From the NCBI GenBank assembly GCA_030015575.1, contig CM057347.1:410348248-410412247 (forward strand): a DNA stretch of 64,000 nucleotides, written 5' to 3'. Below are positions 27,545 to 38,328 of this stretch, one piece after another; position 1 is the first letter of the stretch; every line of letters begins with the position of its first letter. The DNA comes from Agapanthus africanus. Lineage: Eukaryota > Streptophyta > Magnoliopsida > Asparagales > Amaryllidaceae. The notes under the pieces were generated by a model that searched no databases, was not told where the DNA came from, and saw only the letters and a program-made list of their open reading frames with translations. A program made the translations under genes and the position numbers.

Positions 27545-29152
27545 ATGGCGAGCGATCATCACGACGATCCAAGCACCAACCGCCGCCTCCCTCTCAACGG
27601 AGGCACAGGCGAGCCTCCTCCGCCGAATGCCGTCAACACCCTCGCCGGCCGGATAGACCGACTCGCGTTTGTTGTGGAGGCGCTGATCCGCGTCCAAACG
27701 GCGGGACAAGACCACCAAGTCATCGCTCCCCTGCCTCGGGACCAGGACCCCTACGGGGGAAGAGAAGACTCAGCCCGCGTCGGCACGGCCGACCGCCGCC
27801 TCGCTGCCCCCCCTCCCCCCGCCGCGGATCCCCGCTGGGCGCCCAACAGCTCGATACCGAGGTCCGTCGCTAGAGCGCCCCGCCTCGAGGTCTTTCGCAT
27901 GCCTGTCCCTCATGAGGAAATGTCGGTCAGCTCGCCTGTCACCAGGCATGACCGACACACCCTCCCCTGACGGGGCCGTGCAGACGGGGCTCGTCAAGGC
28001 AGCTCAAGGGCCACCTCACCCGGGGATTTAAGGAACCTCATTAAGAGAAACCACGGCCGAGACCAGACGCAGGCCGCCAAAAGCAGGGGACTGGGATCAG
28101 AATGCGCCAAGTCGTCGGGGTACCATGGCCGACTTGACGCCCTCGAGAAGAAGATCGAGAGTCTGCATCGAGAAGGTCACCGTTCGAGCGACGGGGCTAA
28201 GTATGCCGCCGACTCAGTCACAAAACCGTTCAACGAGGAGCTACTCGCCGTCCACGTCTCCTCCCGCAACAAGCCCCCAAAGGTCTCCCTCTTTGATGGC
28301 AAATCTAACCCGAAGGACCACTTGGATGCGTTCACTGCGGGAATGAACTTCCAAGACCACTCCGATACCGCCCAGTGCCGACCTTTCCCAGCCACTCTCA
28401 TCCGTTCCGGGCGAGACTGGTTCCGAGGACTCGAGCCGCGCTCGATCTCAACCTTTGACGAGCTGGCCATACAATTCCTCGGCCACTTCGTCGGGAACAG
28501 GCGGCAAAAGCGCACAGTCGACCACCTCTTCACGATCAAGAGTGGGGAAAAGGAGACATTCAAGGCCTACGTCACCCGTTTCTACAACGTCCTTCTCGAG
28601 GTCCCAGAGCACCGGGACGAAACGGTCATCACGGCTCTAAGGTCTGGTCTTAGGCACAAGGAGTGGTTACGCTGTTTTGCACTGGCGCAACCTAAGACCA
28701 TGGCCGAGGTAAAGGCGTGGACCGAGCGCGAGGTCCAGCTCGAGTCTGAGGTGAACGCAAGCCTCCCCCGAGCAGAGCAAGCCGACCAGAAAAAGAGGGC
28801 AAGGGACGAGAGAAGGGGACCGGAACAGCAAAAGCCCTATCCCCCAAAGTTCCAGGAGTACACACCGCTTAATGTCTCCCAGACAGTGCTATTTGAGGAG
28901 GCCAAGGGCGAAGGGTTCTTCAAGTTCCCCCCGATCCCATGCTCGGATTCAAAGCGAATCCGGGGCCCCTACTGCGGCTTTCATAGGTCGCTGGGCCACT
29001 CAATGGAGAGCTGCAAACAACTCCGAGATTATATTGAAGAGCTCATCCGTTCGGGGCACCTCGCAGCGTACCTGAGGGACAAGCGACAAGCTGACCGCGA
29101 GCAGGAACAACGCCCCCTCCAGCCGAGCAGACCATCGTACAGATCATGGTAG
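27545..29152 (+). pseudogene. Tat-lineage gypsy gag with one internal stop
   Basis: One frame of 535 codons from MASDHHDDPSTNRR to RPSYRSW, interrupted only by TGA at 27968-27970 (CCC-TGA-CGG, probably a CGA to TGA transition). The N-terminal third is Pro- and Arg-rich. Residues from about 255 form the retrotransposon gag (capsid) domain (NPKDHLDAFTAGMNFQ, GRDWFRGLEPRSISTFDELA, FKAYVTRFYN). A Tat/Athila-type zinc motif (YCGFHRSLGHSMESC) comes near the end, followed by an IEELIRSGHLAAYLRDK helix. Gag builds the virus-like particle. A polyadenylation-like AATAAA lies about 90 bp after the stop, suggesting gag was transcribed as its own unit. The nearly intact frame implies a fairly young copy. 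Confidence 0.88.
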
Positions 29153-29522
29153 TGTCAGCGGAGCATGCGTCTGGTACCCCCGAAGCTCGGTACCCCATGC
29201 CGAGCACAGCTACCAACAGACGTATGGGGGGCTCAAGCTGCATGAATAAATGCATCTACTAGCATGTATTTTCTTTTCAAAGCAATGCACCATTTTCCTA
29301 AGATCTTTTGTTTATACAATAAAAGGATCAATAGAGCATTGCAGAAAAGAAAAAAGAATCTTATTCATTTAGAAGGTACTATAGGCTCCTCAGCCGTACA
29401 CAAAAAAAAATTACAGCAGCGGAGGAATGGGGTGCAGAGAGCATTGTCGTGGTACTCTGAGCAGATTTCCTTCAGCCGAGCCCTCGCATCGTCTAACCTC
29501 TTCCTCCGATCCCCCCGCGAGC

Positions 29523-29861
29523 TTAGGCGTCAAGCCTCAACTGGTAGCACTCATGGACGAGCGCTTCCGAGCGGTCTGCCCGACTCGCAGAGATTAAGCC
29601 GAAGCGCCTCAGAGGCCTTAGCTTGCCTATGGCCTCGTCGAAAAGTATTTCGGATAAGGGGTTGTAAAGTCCCGGCGACGCCCTCCAGATGGAGTACATC
29701 AGCAGCTGAAGGAGGAAGGACCGCCGGGGGAGCAATCGGCCGAAGTGCTCCTCGATTTTTCCTATTACCAACTGCATCGTGTTCTCAGTGCAGTACGGGT
29801 CATAGAGGTGAACATCCTCGAAGCTTACGATGTCTTCAATGGTGATGGGGAAGTCCTGCAT
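29523..29861 (-). CDS. antisense ORF of the gag-only element
   Basis: An open frame of 112 residues opposite to gag (MQDFPITIEDIVSFEDVHLY ... HECYQLRLDA). Its composition is ordinary for a folded protein: acidic N-terminus, then a helix-rich hydrophobic centre (QLVIGKIEEHF, FLLQLLMYSIW) and an Arg-rich end. A strong TATA box (GGCTATAAAAC) lies 47 bp before the ATG, and the 86-bp tandem array lies just upstream of that. Some Tat-lineage elements, such as maize Grande with its gene 23, carry an antisense gene between the coding region and the 3' LTR next to tandem repeats. The layout here fits that. I do not recognise a domain or function. The opposite-strand frame at 29264-29845 is judged its shadow. 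Confidence 0.6.
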   Translation of the reverse strand: MQDFPITIEDIVSFEDVHLYDPYCTENTMQLVIGKIEEHFGRLLPRRSFLLQLLMYSIWRASPGLYNPLSEILFDEAIGKLRPLRRFGLISASRADRSEALVHECYQLRLDA

Positions 29862-29907
29862 TTTTGCGTTTCGGTTATAAGGGAAAGAATAATCAACAAT
29901 CCCTCCG

Positions 29908-29914
29908 TTTTATA
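29908..29914 (-). promoter_or_regulatory. TATA box of the antisense ORF
   Basis: Minus-strand GGCTATAAAACGGAGGG is a near-consensus plant TATA box. A start about 30 bp downstream (near 29880) would leave a leader of about 20 nt to the ATG at 29861. Confidence 0.7.
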
Positions 29915-30135
29915 GCCAACGACGCTTGGGAGTCCAACAGTCGCCCGTTTCACCCGTAATGCAGGCGCCACGCGGCAAGCGTCGCGCCTCCCCATGCGAA
30001 ATCGAAACGACGCGACCCCGGCGCTTCGCCTTCATAGAGCCCTTGCGACACGTGTCCCCGCGACTGTCCCACTCCTCGGTGCTCACCTTGGGAAGGTCGG
30101 ACAGAGCCTCGCCAATAGGCAACCGAGCAGCTTCA

Positions 30136-31330
30136 CTGCTCGGCTATCCCTGACTGGTAGCTTCCCTACCCTACAACGCCAGGGATCAAATCCCTCACCA
30201 AGAAGACCGAGCAGCTTCACTGCTCGGCTATCCCTGGCTGGTAGCTTCCCTACCCCATAACGCCAGGGATCAAAGCCCTCACCTGCTCGGCTATCCCTGG
30301 TTGGTAGCTTCCCTACCCCACAACGCCAGGGATCAAAGCCCTCACCATGAGGCAGCCCTGTAGCTACCCTGCTCGGCTATCCGTGGTGGTAGATTCCCTA
30401 CCCCACAATGCCAGGGATCAAAGCCCTCACCAAGAGGCAGCCCTGCAGTTACCCTGCTCAGCTATCCCTGGCTGGTAACTTCCCTACCCCACAACGCCAG
30501 GGATCAAAGCCCTCACCAAGAGGCAGCCCTGCAGCTACCCTGCTCGGCTATCCCTGGCTGGTAGCTTCCCTACCCCACAACGCCAGGGATCAAAGCCCTC
30601 ACCAAGAAGCAGCCCTGCAGCTACCCTGCTCGGCTATCCCTGGCCGGTAGCTTCCCTACCCCACAACACTAGGGATCAAAGCCCTCACCAAGAGGTAGCC
30701 ATGCAACTACCCTGCTTGGCTATTCCTGGCTGGTAGCTTCCCTACCCCACAACGCCAGGGATCTAAGCCCTCACCAAGAGGCAGTCCTGCAGCTATCCTG
30801 CTCGGCTATCCCTGGCTGGTAGCTTCCCTACCCCACAACGCCAGGGATCAAAACACTCACCAAGAGGCAGCCTTGCAGCTACCCTACTCGGCTATCCCTG
30901 ACTGGTAGCTTCCCTACCCCCACAACGCCAGGAATCAAAGCCCTCACCAAGAGGCAGCCATGCAGCTACCCTGCTCGGCTATCCCTGACTGGTAGCTTCC
31001 CACCTCACAACGCCAGGGATCAAAGCCTTCACCAAGAGGCAGCCATGTAGCTACCCTGCTTGGCTATCCCTGGCTGGTAGCTTCCCTACCCCACAACGCC
31101 AGAGATCTAAGCCCTCACTAAGAGGCGGCCTTGCAGCTACCCTGCTCGGCTATCCCTGGCCGGTAGCTACCTACCCCCCAATGCCACGAATCAAAGCCCT
31201 CGACAAGAGGCGGTCGGGCATCAACCCTGCTCGGCCATCCTTAAGGACCCAAAAGCCCTCGCAAGAGGCAACCGCTTAGCACTAACTATGCTCGGTTATC
31301 TCTGGCACCCCACCAGGGATCAAAGCCCTC
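30136..31330. repeat. 86-bp tandem array, about 13 units
   Basis: Head-to-tail units built on TGCTCGGCTATCCCTGGCTG, GTAGCTTCCCTACCCCACAA, CGCCAGGGATCAAAGCCCTC and ACCAAGAGGCAGCCCTGCAG. The period is 86 bp in the centre (for example 30455, 30541, 30627, 30713, 30799) and units become divergent or partial at both edges. ATCCCTGG and CCAGGGAT in each unit are inverted copies about 32 bp apart, so each unit can form a hairpin. It lies in the gag-only element upstream of the antisense gene. Confidence 0.95.
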
Positions 31331-31743
31331 GCCAAAAGGCACCGGGCGGCAACCCCGCCAGGACATCTTTAGTAGGCCTCCTACGGCCCCTCCCGCGCTA
31401 AGGATGAAAAGCCCTCAAAAGAGGAAGATTTCCGATGGCAACTCCAGTCATGGTGGACGTCTTCCCGCCGGTCCTCGCACACTCGGCAAATGATCAGAGT
31501 CAAGTCAACAAGTAATCGCTAGACGAGGAATATGCCGACCATAAAGCAGTACTGTGCGGATATAAGTGTCTACCAACAAAAGAAAGTACAAGCACAAACA
31601 CTACTGCAAAAACAAAAAGTTTTTATTTACAGAGCCAAAAGTCTTTACAAGGGTACTGTGGGCTCCCCAGCCTTACAAAATGCCCGAAGGCCTACAAAAT
31701 ACCCGACGCGGCAAAAGAAAAGACAAAGAGAAAACGAGGGGCT

Positions 31744-31863
31744 TCAGGCCCCAGTGCCGGGCACGATGTCGACGAGCTCAACGATCACCACGACTGGGGA
31801 TGCGTCCATCGCAGGAGCCTCGGCGTCGCCCTCGCCGAGAGTCCCTTCCCCGGCAGTTTTGTT
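31744..31863 (-). pseudogene. tail of a second antisense ORF, truncated
   Basis: Minus-strand frame reading KTAGEGTLGEGDAEAPAM, DASPVVVIVELVDIVPGTGA and TGA at 31746-31744. It is acidic and Ala/Gly-rich. The sequence after its stop resembles that after the first antisense ORF (TACTGTGGGCTCCCCAGCC versus TACTATAGGCTCCTCAGCC, near 31655 and 29380), so both are probably ends of related antisense units. It is cut at the element's right junction, so the N-terminus is missing. Confidence 0.4.
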
Positions 31864-32682
31864 AGAAAATACAACATCAAGCTTTTAGATTAGGGCTAAA
31901 ATATTAGTATTTAAGGATTAAAGATTAGTTTTGTTAGAGTAAAAGAGAAGAAGAAGGGGGTAAAATGGGTATTAAGAAAATATCTATTAACCATAGGGGT
32001 GTAAGTGCTTATTATTATAGATCATGGGGTATAAATGCTCAACCCAGTTTAGATGGTCTACGTGCAATTAATTCTTTTTTATGTTGAGAAGAGAAGATGT
32101 ATATTGTACATAGGATTATAAAAGCTTTGAAAAAACAAATGAAAAGTTTATTGCAATTAAAAGGAGTTAAGGAAAAAGCAATCAAGCCAATTTAATTGCG
32201 ATAAAGAGCATCATAAAAGGATGTTGACCCGGTCAATAGTCTCATTTGACCATCTCAAAATCAAGCAAGATATATGCATGAAATATATATATTTTTTAAA
32301 TTAAAAATATGGATGAGCATGATATTTGAACCATATGCATAAATAAATTAAAAGGTATATATTTGGTTTTGAAATACCAATATATACCTTGGATGAAGGG
32401 GAAGGGGAGAGGGTCTGAGATTGAAATTCTCTATTTGATTCTTTGGATGAAGCGTGGCAAAGAAAATCCTCATGAATTTGGGAGAACAAAATTATATTTT
32501 AACTTTTTAAAAGAAAAATCTAATTGCTCTTATCTTCTAATACATTTAAAAATCTCTACTAAATAATCTGTAATCATCTCTCCCATTTGAACCCACAATT
32601 TCTGAAAAACTTTTCTTCATAATAGCCAGCATTTGTATACATGCAATGCACGAGCAAAAAAGTACTAGGATATTATATACAC
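31864..32682 (-). other. E2 pseudogene intron beyond the element
   Basis: AT-rich sequence between the retroelement's right junction and exon two of the E2 pseudogene. No coding segment seen. Confidence 0.6.
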
Positions 32683-33184
32683 CTGAGTTGTATACTTGAG
32701 GTTGCAGCTGCTTAGCTCTGGCCTTATCAACCAACTCCTTCCATTTCCTTGACAAAGTATATATATCAGCCTACAAGCAGGAGAGCATTACATCAATATG
32801 AAACTTAAACCTTCACATAACAAAAGTCATGACAATGCATTGATAACAAAGCAAACATTATCAGCATCTTGAAGAACTGGGGTAATTAAGCCTCCATTGA
32901 TTGCAACTGCGACAGCAATATTAATGCTACTGTTATAAGTGAAGCTCTTTCCATCTCTACAGCTAGAATTCACAACAGGATGCTGTGACAATGACATAAT
33001 AGTGGCCTTCGGCAATAGTGCAGTCATTGTCACCCCCTTGGACTTAATCTGAAAAATGAGAAGTTCGCAACCCACATTATAAGCAATTTATAAATGGTAC
33101 TAAATGATGTATTAAGGGTACTAAGTAGACAATGGTACTAACTTCACCAATACAAAGAAAAAGGTTTAATTGGCACCTAAATAC

Positions 33185-33470
33185 CATGAACTTTTAGTGC
33201 CATTCAGATACTACCAAAAGCTTTTAAATCGCAAATGTATATGGCGAACTCATGTAAATCGAAAAGCATCAGCATTTTCAGCTTTGTTTTCCCAAACACT
33301 TAACGAACTTTCATTTCCATTCCGTAGCATGAACTTTTAGTGCCATTCAGATACTACCAAAAGCTTTTAAATCGCAAATGTATATGGCGAACACATGTAA
33401 ATCGAAAAGCATCAGCATTTTCAGCTTTGTTTTCCCAAACACTTAACGAACTTTCATTTCCATTCCGTAG
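33185..33470. repeat. 143-bp perfect-grade tandem duplication
   Basis: Two adjacent units (33185-33327 and 33328-33470) starting CATGAACTTTTAGTGCCATT. They differ by about one base (GAACTCATG versus GAACACATG), so the duplication is very recent. It is non-coding. Confidence 0.95.
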
Positions 33471-33518
33471 CATGGTAAAAAAAACTCCAATGAGTTTAAA
33501 GTGTATATAAGCAAAGTC

Positions 33519-33520
33519 AC

Positions 33521-33555
<35 letters not shown>
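33519..33555. repeat. (CA)n microsatellite at a Helitron end
   Basis: CA/AC dinucleotide run with one interruption, ending exactly where the Helitron terminus CTAG begins. Confidence 0.9.
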
Positions 33556-34840
33556 CTAGCATTGTACCCACGCTACACACGCGGGGAAAATATAAATCAA
33601 GAATAATGAGATGCTGAAGTAGTTTTCATGTTAAAATTTAAATTTTATTTAGTCTCAATGCTCGCGCCCTCAACTTATGTTGATTATACTTAATGATTAA
33701 TAGATACTTAAAAGATTAAAAGTTATATTTTTATTTTAAATTAGAAATAAGTATGTGTTTCTCTGTTTCTCTAGATTGAAAAGATATGCAAAGCACTAAT
33801 GGATGATAGCATAATAAGATACATGATATCTATTTAACCTAAACATATAAAATATGAAAGCACAAAGATATTTTAAGGAAAATGCATATTATTAGCCATC
33901 AATTTCATTGAAACAGACGTATAATATAAGCAAAAATTCATGTCCTAAATATAAACAAAGTACATCAGTATAGCCATATTACATCGGAAAATAACACTAT
34001 ATAACAAACTGAAAAATTAAACAAATCCTTACAATCTCACAGCAATATAATCTGAAGATATTCTGCATCACCACAGAAATAAAACCATACCATATAACAT
34101 TTGCCACAGCCCAACCTGATATGAAACAACATGCTATATCACTACAACCTAACCTAATAATGAAACAACACCCTAAACATTATCACGGCCCAGCCTGGAA
34201 ATCAAACAACATTCTGTAATATCGTCACAGCCCAATACCTAAAAAATAAAACAACACCCTACAACATCATATTTTCAGATTATTTATTGCTATCATTGAT
34301 CTCAATATTGTTACCACCATCATTGTCGTCGTTGTCAGGTTCAAGGGGATCAATAACACGTAAAACTTTTGATATAATATATCCACGTGTTTGTAGTGAA
34401 CCAAAGTTCTTAATGGTCACATTGGTCTGCATTACAAATGGAGGCCGTTCACACGTCGACACATGTTCATGAATATATTTCTCCTATTGTACTACATGAT
34501 TGGTTTTAAAAATCAATAAACATGTGTGTATTAATTGTAGAAATGCGAGTTTGTAACCTGATTGTAAACAAACTACATATATGTGATGGGCTAGAAAGAC
34601 ATGGTTTTTGTTTGATCATTATAAAAAATAACATGTATCTCACCTGTATGATTGAAAACCCTGGCACTAATTTTATACTTGAGAGGAAACGATAATTTGA
34701 ATCGAAATTTGCTAAATTTGGTTGTTTTAATATGATTATTGCAACCATATGCAGTACTGCTTATGTCATACCTTGTCCACAATTTTGCAATCGGATGCCG
34801 ACATTTATTGCATGGATTTGTATTGTACAATACATAAATT
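33556..34840 (-). mobile_element. Helitron 3' end with RPA-like remnant
   Basis: On the minus strand the terminus reads CCCGCGTGTGTAGCGTGGG, then TACAATGCTAG followed by host T. That is a 6-bp hairpin with a short loop about 7-8 bases before CTAG, the canonical Helitron 3' end (hairpin plus CTRR, inserted between A and T). An RPA-like coding remnant, a gene type often carried by plant Helitrons, lies just inside. The 5' TC end was not located and the element may extend well beyond 34840. Confidence 0.72.
34280..34830 (-). pseudogene. RPA1-like C-terminal domain fragment (Helitron cargo)
   Basis: Frame 34830-34591 reads MYNTNPCNKCRHPIAKLW and, further on, YGCNNH, KFRFKLSF, ARVFNHTGEIHVIFYNDQ. 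This has the order of the replication factor A C-terminal OB-fold: a C-x2-C then C-x2-H zinc ribbon followed by (Y/F)RxxL...DxTGxxxxxxF. A second frame, 34462-34280, ends in an acidic tail (DPLEPDNDDNDGG) and may be a following exon. In Helitrons such proteins are thought to bind single-stranded DNA. The pieces are short and the N-terminal OB folds and Rep/helicase were not found, so it is a remnant. Assignment rests on motif spacing only. Confidence 0.5.
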
Positions 34841-35702
34841 GTTTTTTATTGCAATGCAAGCGGATGCTACACCAAACGACAGAATCGTTGTATAGTTATG
34901 CAATGTAGCCTTTATTTTAAACCTCAATTTATATACAACCATATATATGGATGAACTTATATTTTCATAATATAATATAATTTTTATTAAATAAATTATA
35001 TTGTTTCTTACTTTTGTCCGCTGGAGGTGGAGTTTCTGTGAGCATGATTAATCGTTGAATAGTTATGAGAACATAAGGAAGTGTTTGGAAAATATGAATA
35101 GTTTTGCGGAAATCGTTTTGCATCCTATAGTAAACAATACTAATATTGTCATTGACAATGTATTATAAGTGTATTGAGAAATATTTGGTATCGAAAGTTT
35201 ATATGTGAAAGTTACTATTTAGCAAGATGTAAGACATTATCTTCATTAATATCTTAAATTTTGATATATAAATTATGCTTCCCAAGAAAAAAATTCATGT
35301 CTCCGTTACTGGTCGTAACATATGAAATGACTTTTATTTACTCGACTATTTAGCATATTTTAATGTTAATCATAGCAGCAACTGATTGATTGACGGTCAT
35401 TTCTTTTGATAAATGAATGCTTACAATAATAAGGTACGTAAAGGACAAAGGCGGTCTAAACGTAGCATGTAAACATTAAGGCCTAAAAATTTATCTCATC
35501 CGACTTTTACATAATTTTAGATAGATAGATAATAAGTGAGAAATCATAATTTACTATCGACAAATTTATCATAACCAAATGTTCTTCATGTCGAGCATAG
35601 GAATATAACTGCAATTTACGAACTGCAGCGGATCGAGAATTTTTTTTTTGTTAGAGGACTTTTGTATATCATCATTATGTGTGAGCAATCACTTCATGGA
35701 TG

Positions 35703-35750
<48 letters not shown>

Positions 35751-37800
35751 CTTTTGTTATTTATACAAATTCTTTTGTTTCATATGTATTTTTTCTTATT
35801 TACATTAATTACTTTTACTATGCTTTACTTACATCATGCATGCAACTTCACTCTCTTCGTGCATATATTGATATTTTTTTAAATCATATGGCTCTATCCA
35901 CCATATCAATAAAAGAAGGGCATAATGGGCAGAATTGTCAAAATAGCCTACAGTAATAAGGGAACAAAGGGGCAGAATCATGCAAAGATATATGCTATAT
36001 ATAACAATAAAAATGTAGGTGTTTCTAAAGGATAAGTAATGCCGTCAAAAAATTTAATGCAGTATGGAAACTTACCTATCCGTGCATTGAGGAGCCTTGT
36101 AGACAGTTGCTATGACACACGTGGAGTTCAGCCTAGCTATTAAATCATATCCCCAATAAATAATGCTACGGCGTAGGCTACTTTAAAATTAAACCTAGCT
36201 ATAAAATCATGCCCCTGTTAATTAATGCTATGCTACTTCAAAATTGACGGAAGGATATTATTGGTATGTTCAGGGGGAAAAGACAACCTATGAATAGAAA
36301 GAAATAATAAATATTTAATATATATTCTAATGTACTTAGTTTGGACATCATCTGATTGACAAACAATCATATTTTTTGGCAAATAGGTACTCATAATTAT
36401 TATGAAAAATGCTTAACTAACCGGCGTGAAATCCTACCACAGTTTACCCAAGAGACAAACATCAAGGACCCATTTGTTTGACACTAATATCTAGATGTTA
36501 TGGGTCCCATCATTTTATCTCTTAGGTAAATTGTGGCAGCATTTCAACCCGTAGGCAAAGTATTACTCATAATTATTGGCATGATGGATTATTTTCAGTT
36601 CCACCGCGTGTCTATATTTTGCTATTATTGAAATGCACCTTGTGTTATACTTTTGACGATGCTACGAAAATATTTAACATCATATTTTAAAATGAATGTC
36701 TTGTTTTATCAAATAGTGAAGACTTATGAGGGGAAATTAACGTGATACCATTTTCATGAGGATAGTGAAAGAGTGCAACATTGTTTTAGGTAGAAAACCG
36801 TTTTCTTGAAAAGATTGTCATGACTTGGATGTTTTTTAAAATCAATAATAGCATTGCTCATTCATTTTCTAATGTACAGGTTGAAATGATGATCTCTCTA
36901 ATTCTATGCTTGGTTCACTATACATATTAAATTCATTTATTTGCTTGCAATGTTCTTTCTCTTCACTACACAGTTTGCCATAAATTATTATTCTTATTCA
37001 TGACTTTGGTGGTTAAAACATGAAAAGAAGCATATATAGATTGAATTATTATAGATGAAATATGTGCTTTCACATGTGTATATAATAGTCATAAATAATT
37101 TGGGGGTAAAATTGGTATCTTGAAAAAATTCTGCCACCAATGTGTATGGCTTTTCATTAGAGAGAATGAGTTCCTTACAAGCATGCAAATGCATGTGACT
37201 GATGACCTACTGATATATATTAATTAACTCTCAAATAGTGTTAGAGACGTACGACAACATATGATATTCCGTAAATTTGTCAGAATTAAATGGTTTGCAG
37301 ACTTATCGTTCCCCGGTCCATTGTATAACATTCTTAACTCCTGTATATTTATATTTCTATCTATTTTGAGAGGATTATTGAAAAAAATTCATCAAAACTT
37401 ATCCCAAACCGATTTGATAAGTCACAACATTATGAGCTTAATATTTATTTGAGAAAAGAAGTCATTAGCTAACAAAGAAAGATTTTTTTTAGGAAAGTTT
37501 CTTGTTCATGAGGATTTTGAGGCAAGTGGGGTTCTTACAAAATATATATAAAGTATAAAAAAAAGAGACCTTTTGAACTAAGCCCTTTGTTCACTTGAGC
37601 TTGGTTGTATGTATAATATGAATAAAAAAAATATTTCAAATAAGCACTTCGTTCATGGGACTTAGGAGGTAGTTGTCGATATTTATAATAATTAATAAAA
37701 GTGGAAACAATTAGTACATTTGTAAGAATGCATAAGATATACACTATTTGAGCGCTCCCACTTTATTTCCAACTCTTTACTTTTTATATAAATGGGTCTC
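34841..37800. other. AT-rich region, no gene recognised
   Basis: About 3 kb, possibly still inside the Helitron. It holds a (TA)n microsatellite (about 35706-35748) and a small fold-back element at 36414-36565. Two similar stretches at about 36130-36175 and 36190-36235 (CTAGCTAT.AAATCAT..CCC and TAATGCTA) form a short direct repeat. No coding sequence recognised. Confidence 0.5.
36414..36565. mobile_element. small fold-back element (MITE)
   Basis: Inverted arms of about 50 bp: GTGAAATCCTACCACAGTTT, ACCCAAGAGAC and GGACCCA on the left. On the right, inverted, are TGGGTCC, TCTCTTAGGTAAATTGTGGC and AGCATTTCAACCC. Arms match at roughly 80 percent, so this is an old copy. No coding capacity. Confidence 0.7.
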
Positions 37801-38328
37801 ATTGATTTTTTATTGATGGAACAAAGTGTGTTGAACACCGATTTAACTCAATAAAGCACATCATTCAAGATGATATTTTTAATGTTAGTCTTTTTTAATA
37901 ATATCAAAAGAAAATACAAAATTCCTACAGCACGCTTGTGTATAGAATTCACAATCCACAATTCTTTCTCGAATAACAAAACAGACGCGATATATATCCT
38001 CATCTAACCAACCCTTAAACATCACCGTCCGGTTTATCATTGAAACATCATCTCAAGGGCATAGGCTTCCGAAAACCAAGCGTTAGTAAAAAGTACGTTC
38101 AAGCTCCATAAAATCAATTGTGTCAAACCCTCAACCGAAGTTAGGCATTGTAGTATCTTATTCTCATTGCGCAAACTCTCAACCGAAAAACTAATTACGT
38201 CTATCATTCGACCGAAAGCTCACATGTTATAATCTAATTCTCAATACGCGCGCAAACATTCCACTTTTTTCTGATACTCTCTAAGCTGCAATGGAGGCTC
38301 ATCATCCATCAAAAAATATTGGCGAGTT

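Larger units (their letters stand above)
26715..31863 (+). mobile_element. gag-only Ty3/gypsy element (Tat/Grande-like) in the E2 intron
   Basis: Begins with an LTR-like segment (26715-27477) and a putative primer site TGGCGCCGTTTGTGGGAA, the form seen in plant Tat-lineage gypsy elements. A long gag (27545-29152), an antisense gene (29861-29523), an 86-bp tandem array (30.1-31.3 kb) and the tail of a second antisense frame (31863-31744) follow. No protease, reverse transcriptase or integrase is present. The GC content jumps at both ends against the AT-rich intron. No 3' LTR was found; the right border at about 31863 is an abrupt junction, so the element is truncated. Confidence 0.8.
25787..33048 (-). 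pseudogene. plastid pyruvate dehydrogenase E2 (dihydrolipoamide acetyltransferase), last five exons
   Basis: Five exons with GT-AG borders: 33048-32857, 32770-32683, 26596-26526, 26079-26000 and 25895-25787. They read as the C-terminal acyltransferase domain of the plastid E2: KSKGVTMTALL, QHPVVNSSC, SINIAVAVAINGGLITPVL, then YTLSRKWKELVDKARAKQLQ, FTLSNLGMFGVD, FDAILPPG, SEPIV, and finally TADHCVIYGADLAAFLQTLA, KIIEDPKDLTF, stop. In living genes this domain transfers acetyl to CoA in the plastid complex that feeds fatty-acid synthesis. Here exon four lacks 7 bases (GAIM joins GTSEP where the family has GAIMAVGxSEP), exon five has 4 extra bases before TADH, and the conserved Arg of DHR is Cys. 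Upstream lipoyl and binding-domain exons were not found, so it is a truncated, frameshifted copy. The third intron holds a 5.1 kb retroelement. Confidence 0.92.

Noticed and set aside
29264..29845. 193-residue + strand open frame
   Set aside because: It overlaps the antisense ORF that has a TATA box and better composition. Low-complexity Arg/Ser content marks it as the shadow.
30136..31330. Possible CRISPR-like array
   Set aside because: Units are contiguous 86-bp tandem repeats without unique spacers, in a plant retroelement.
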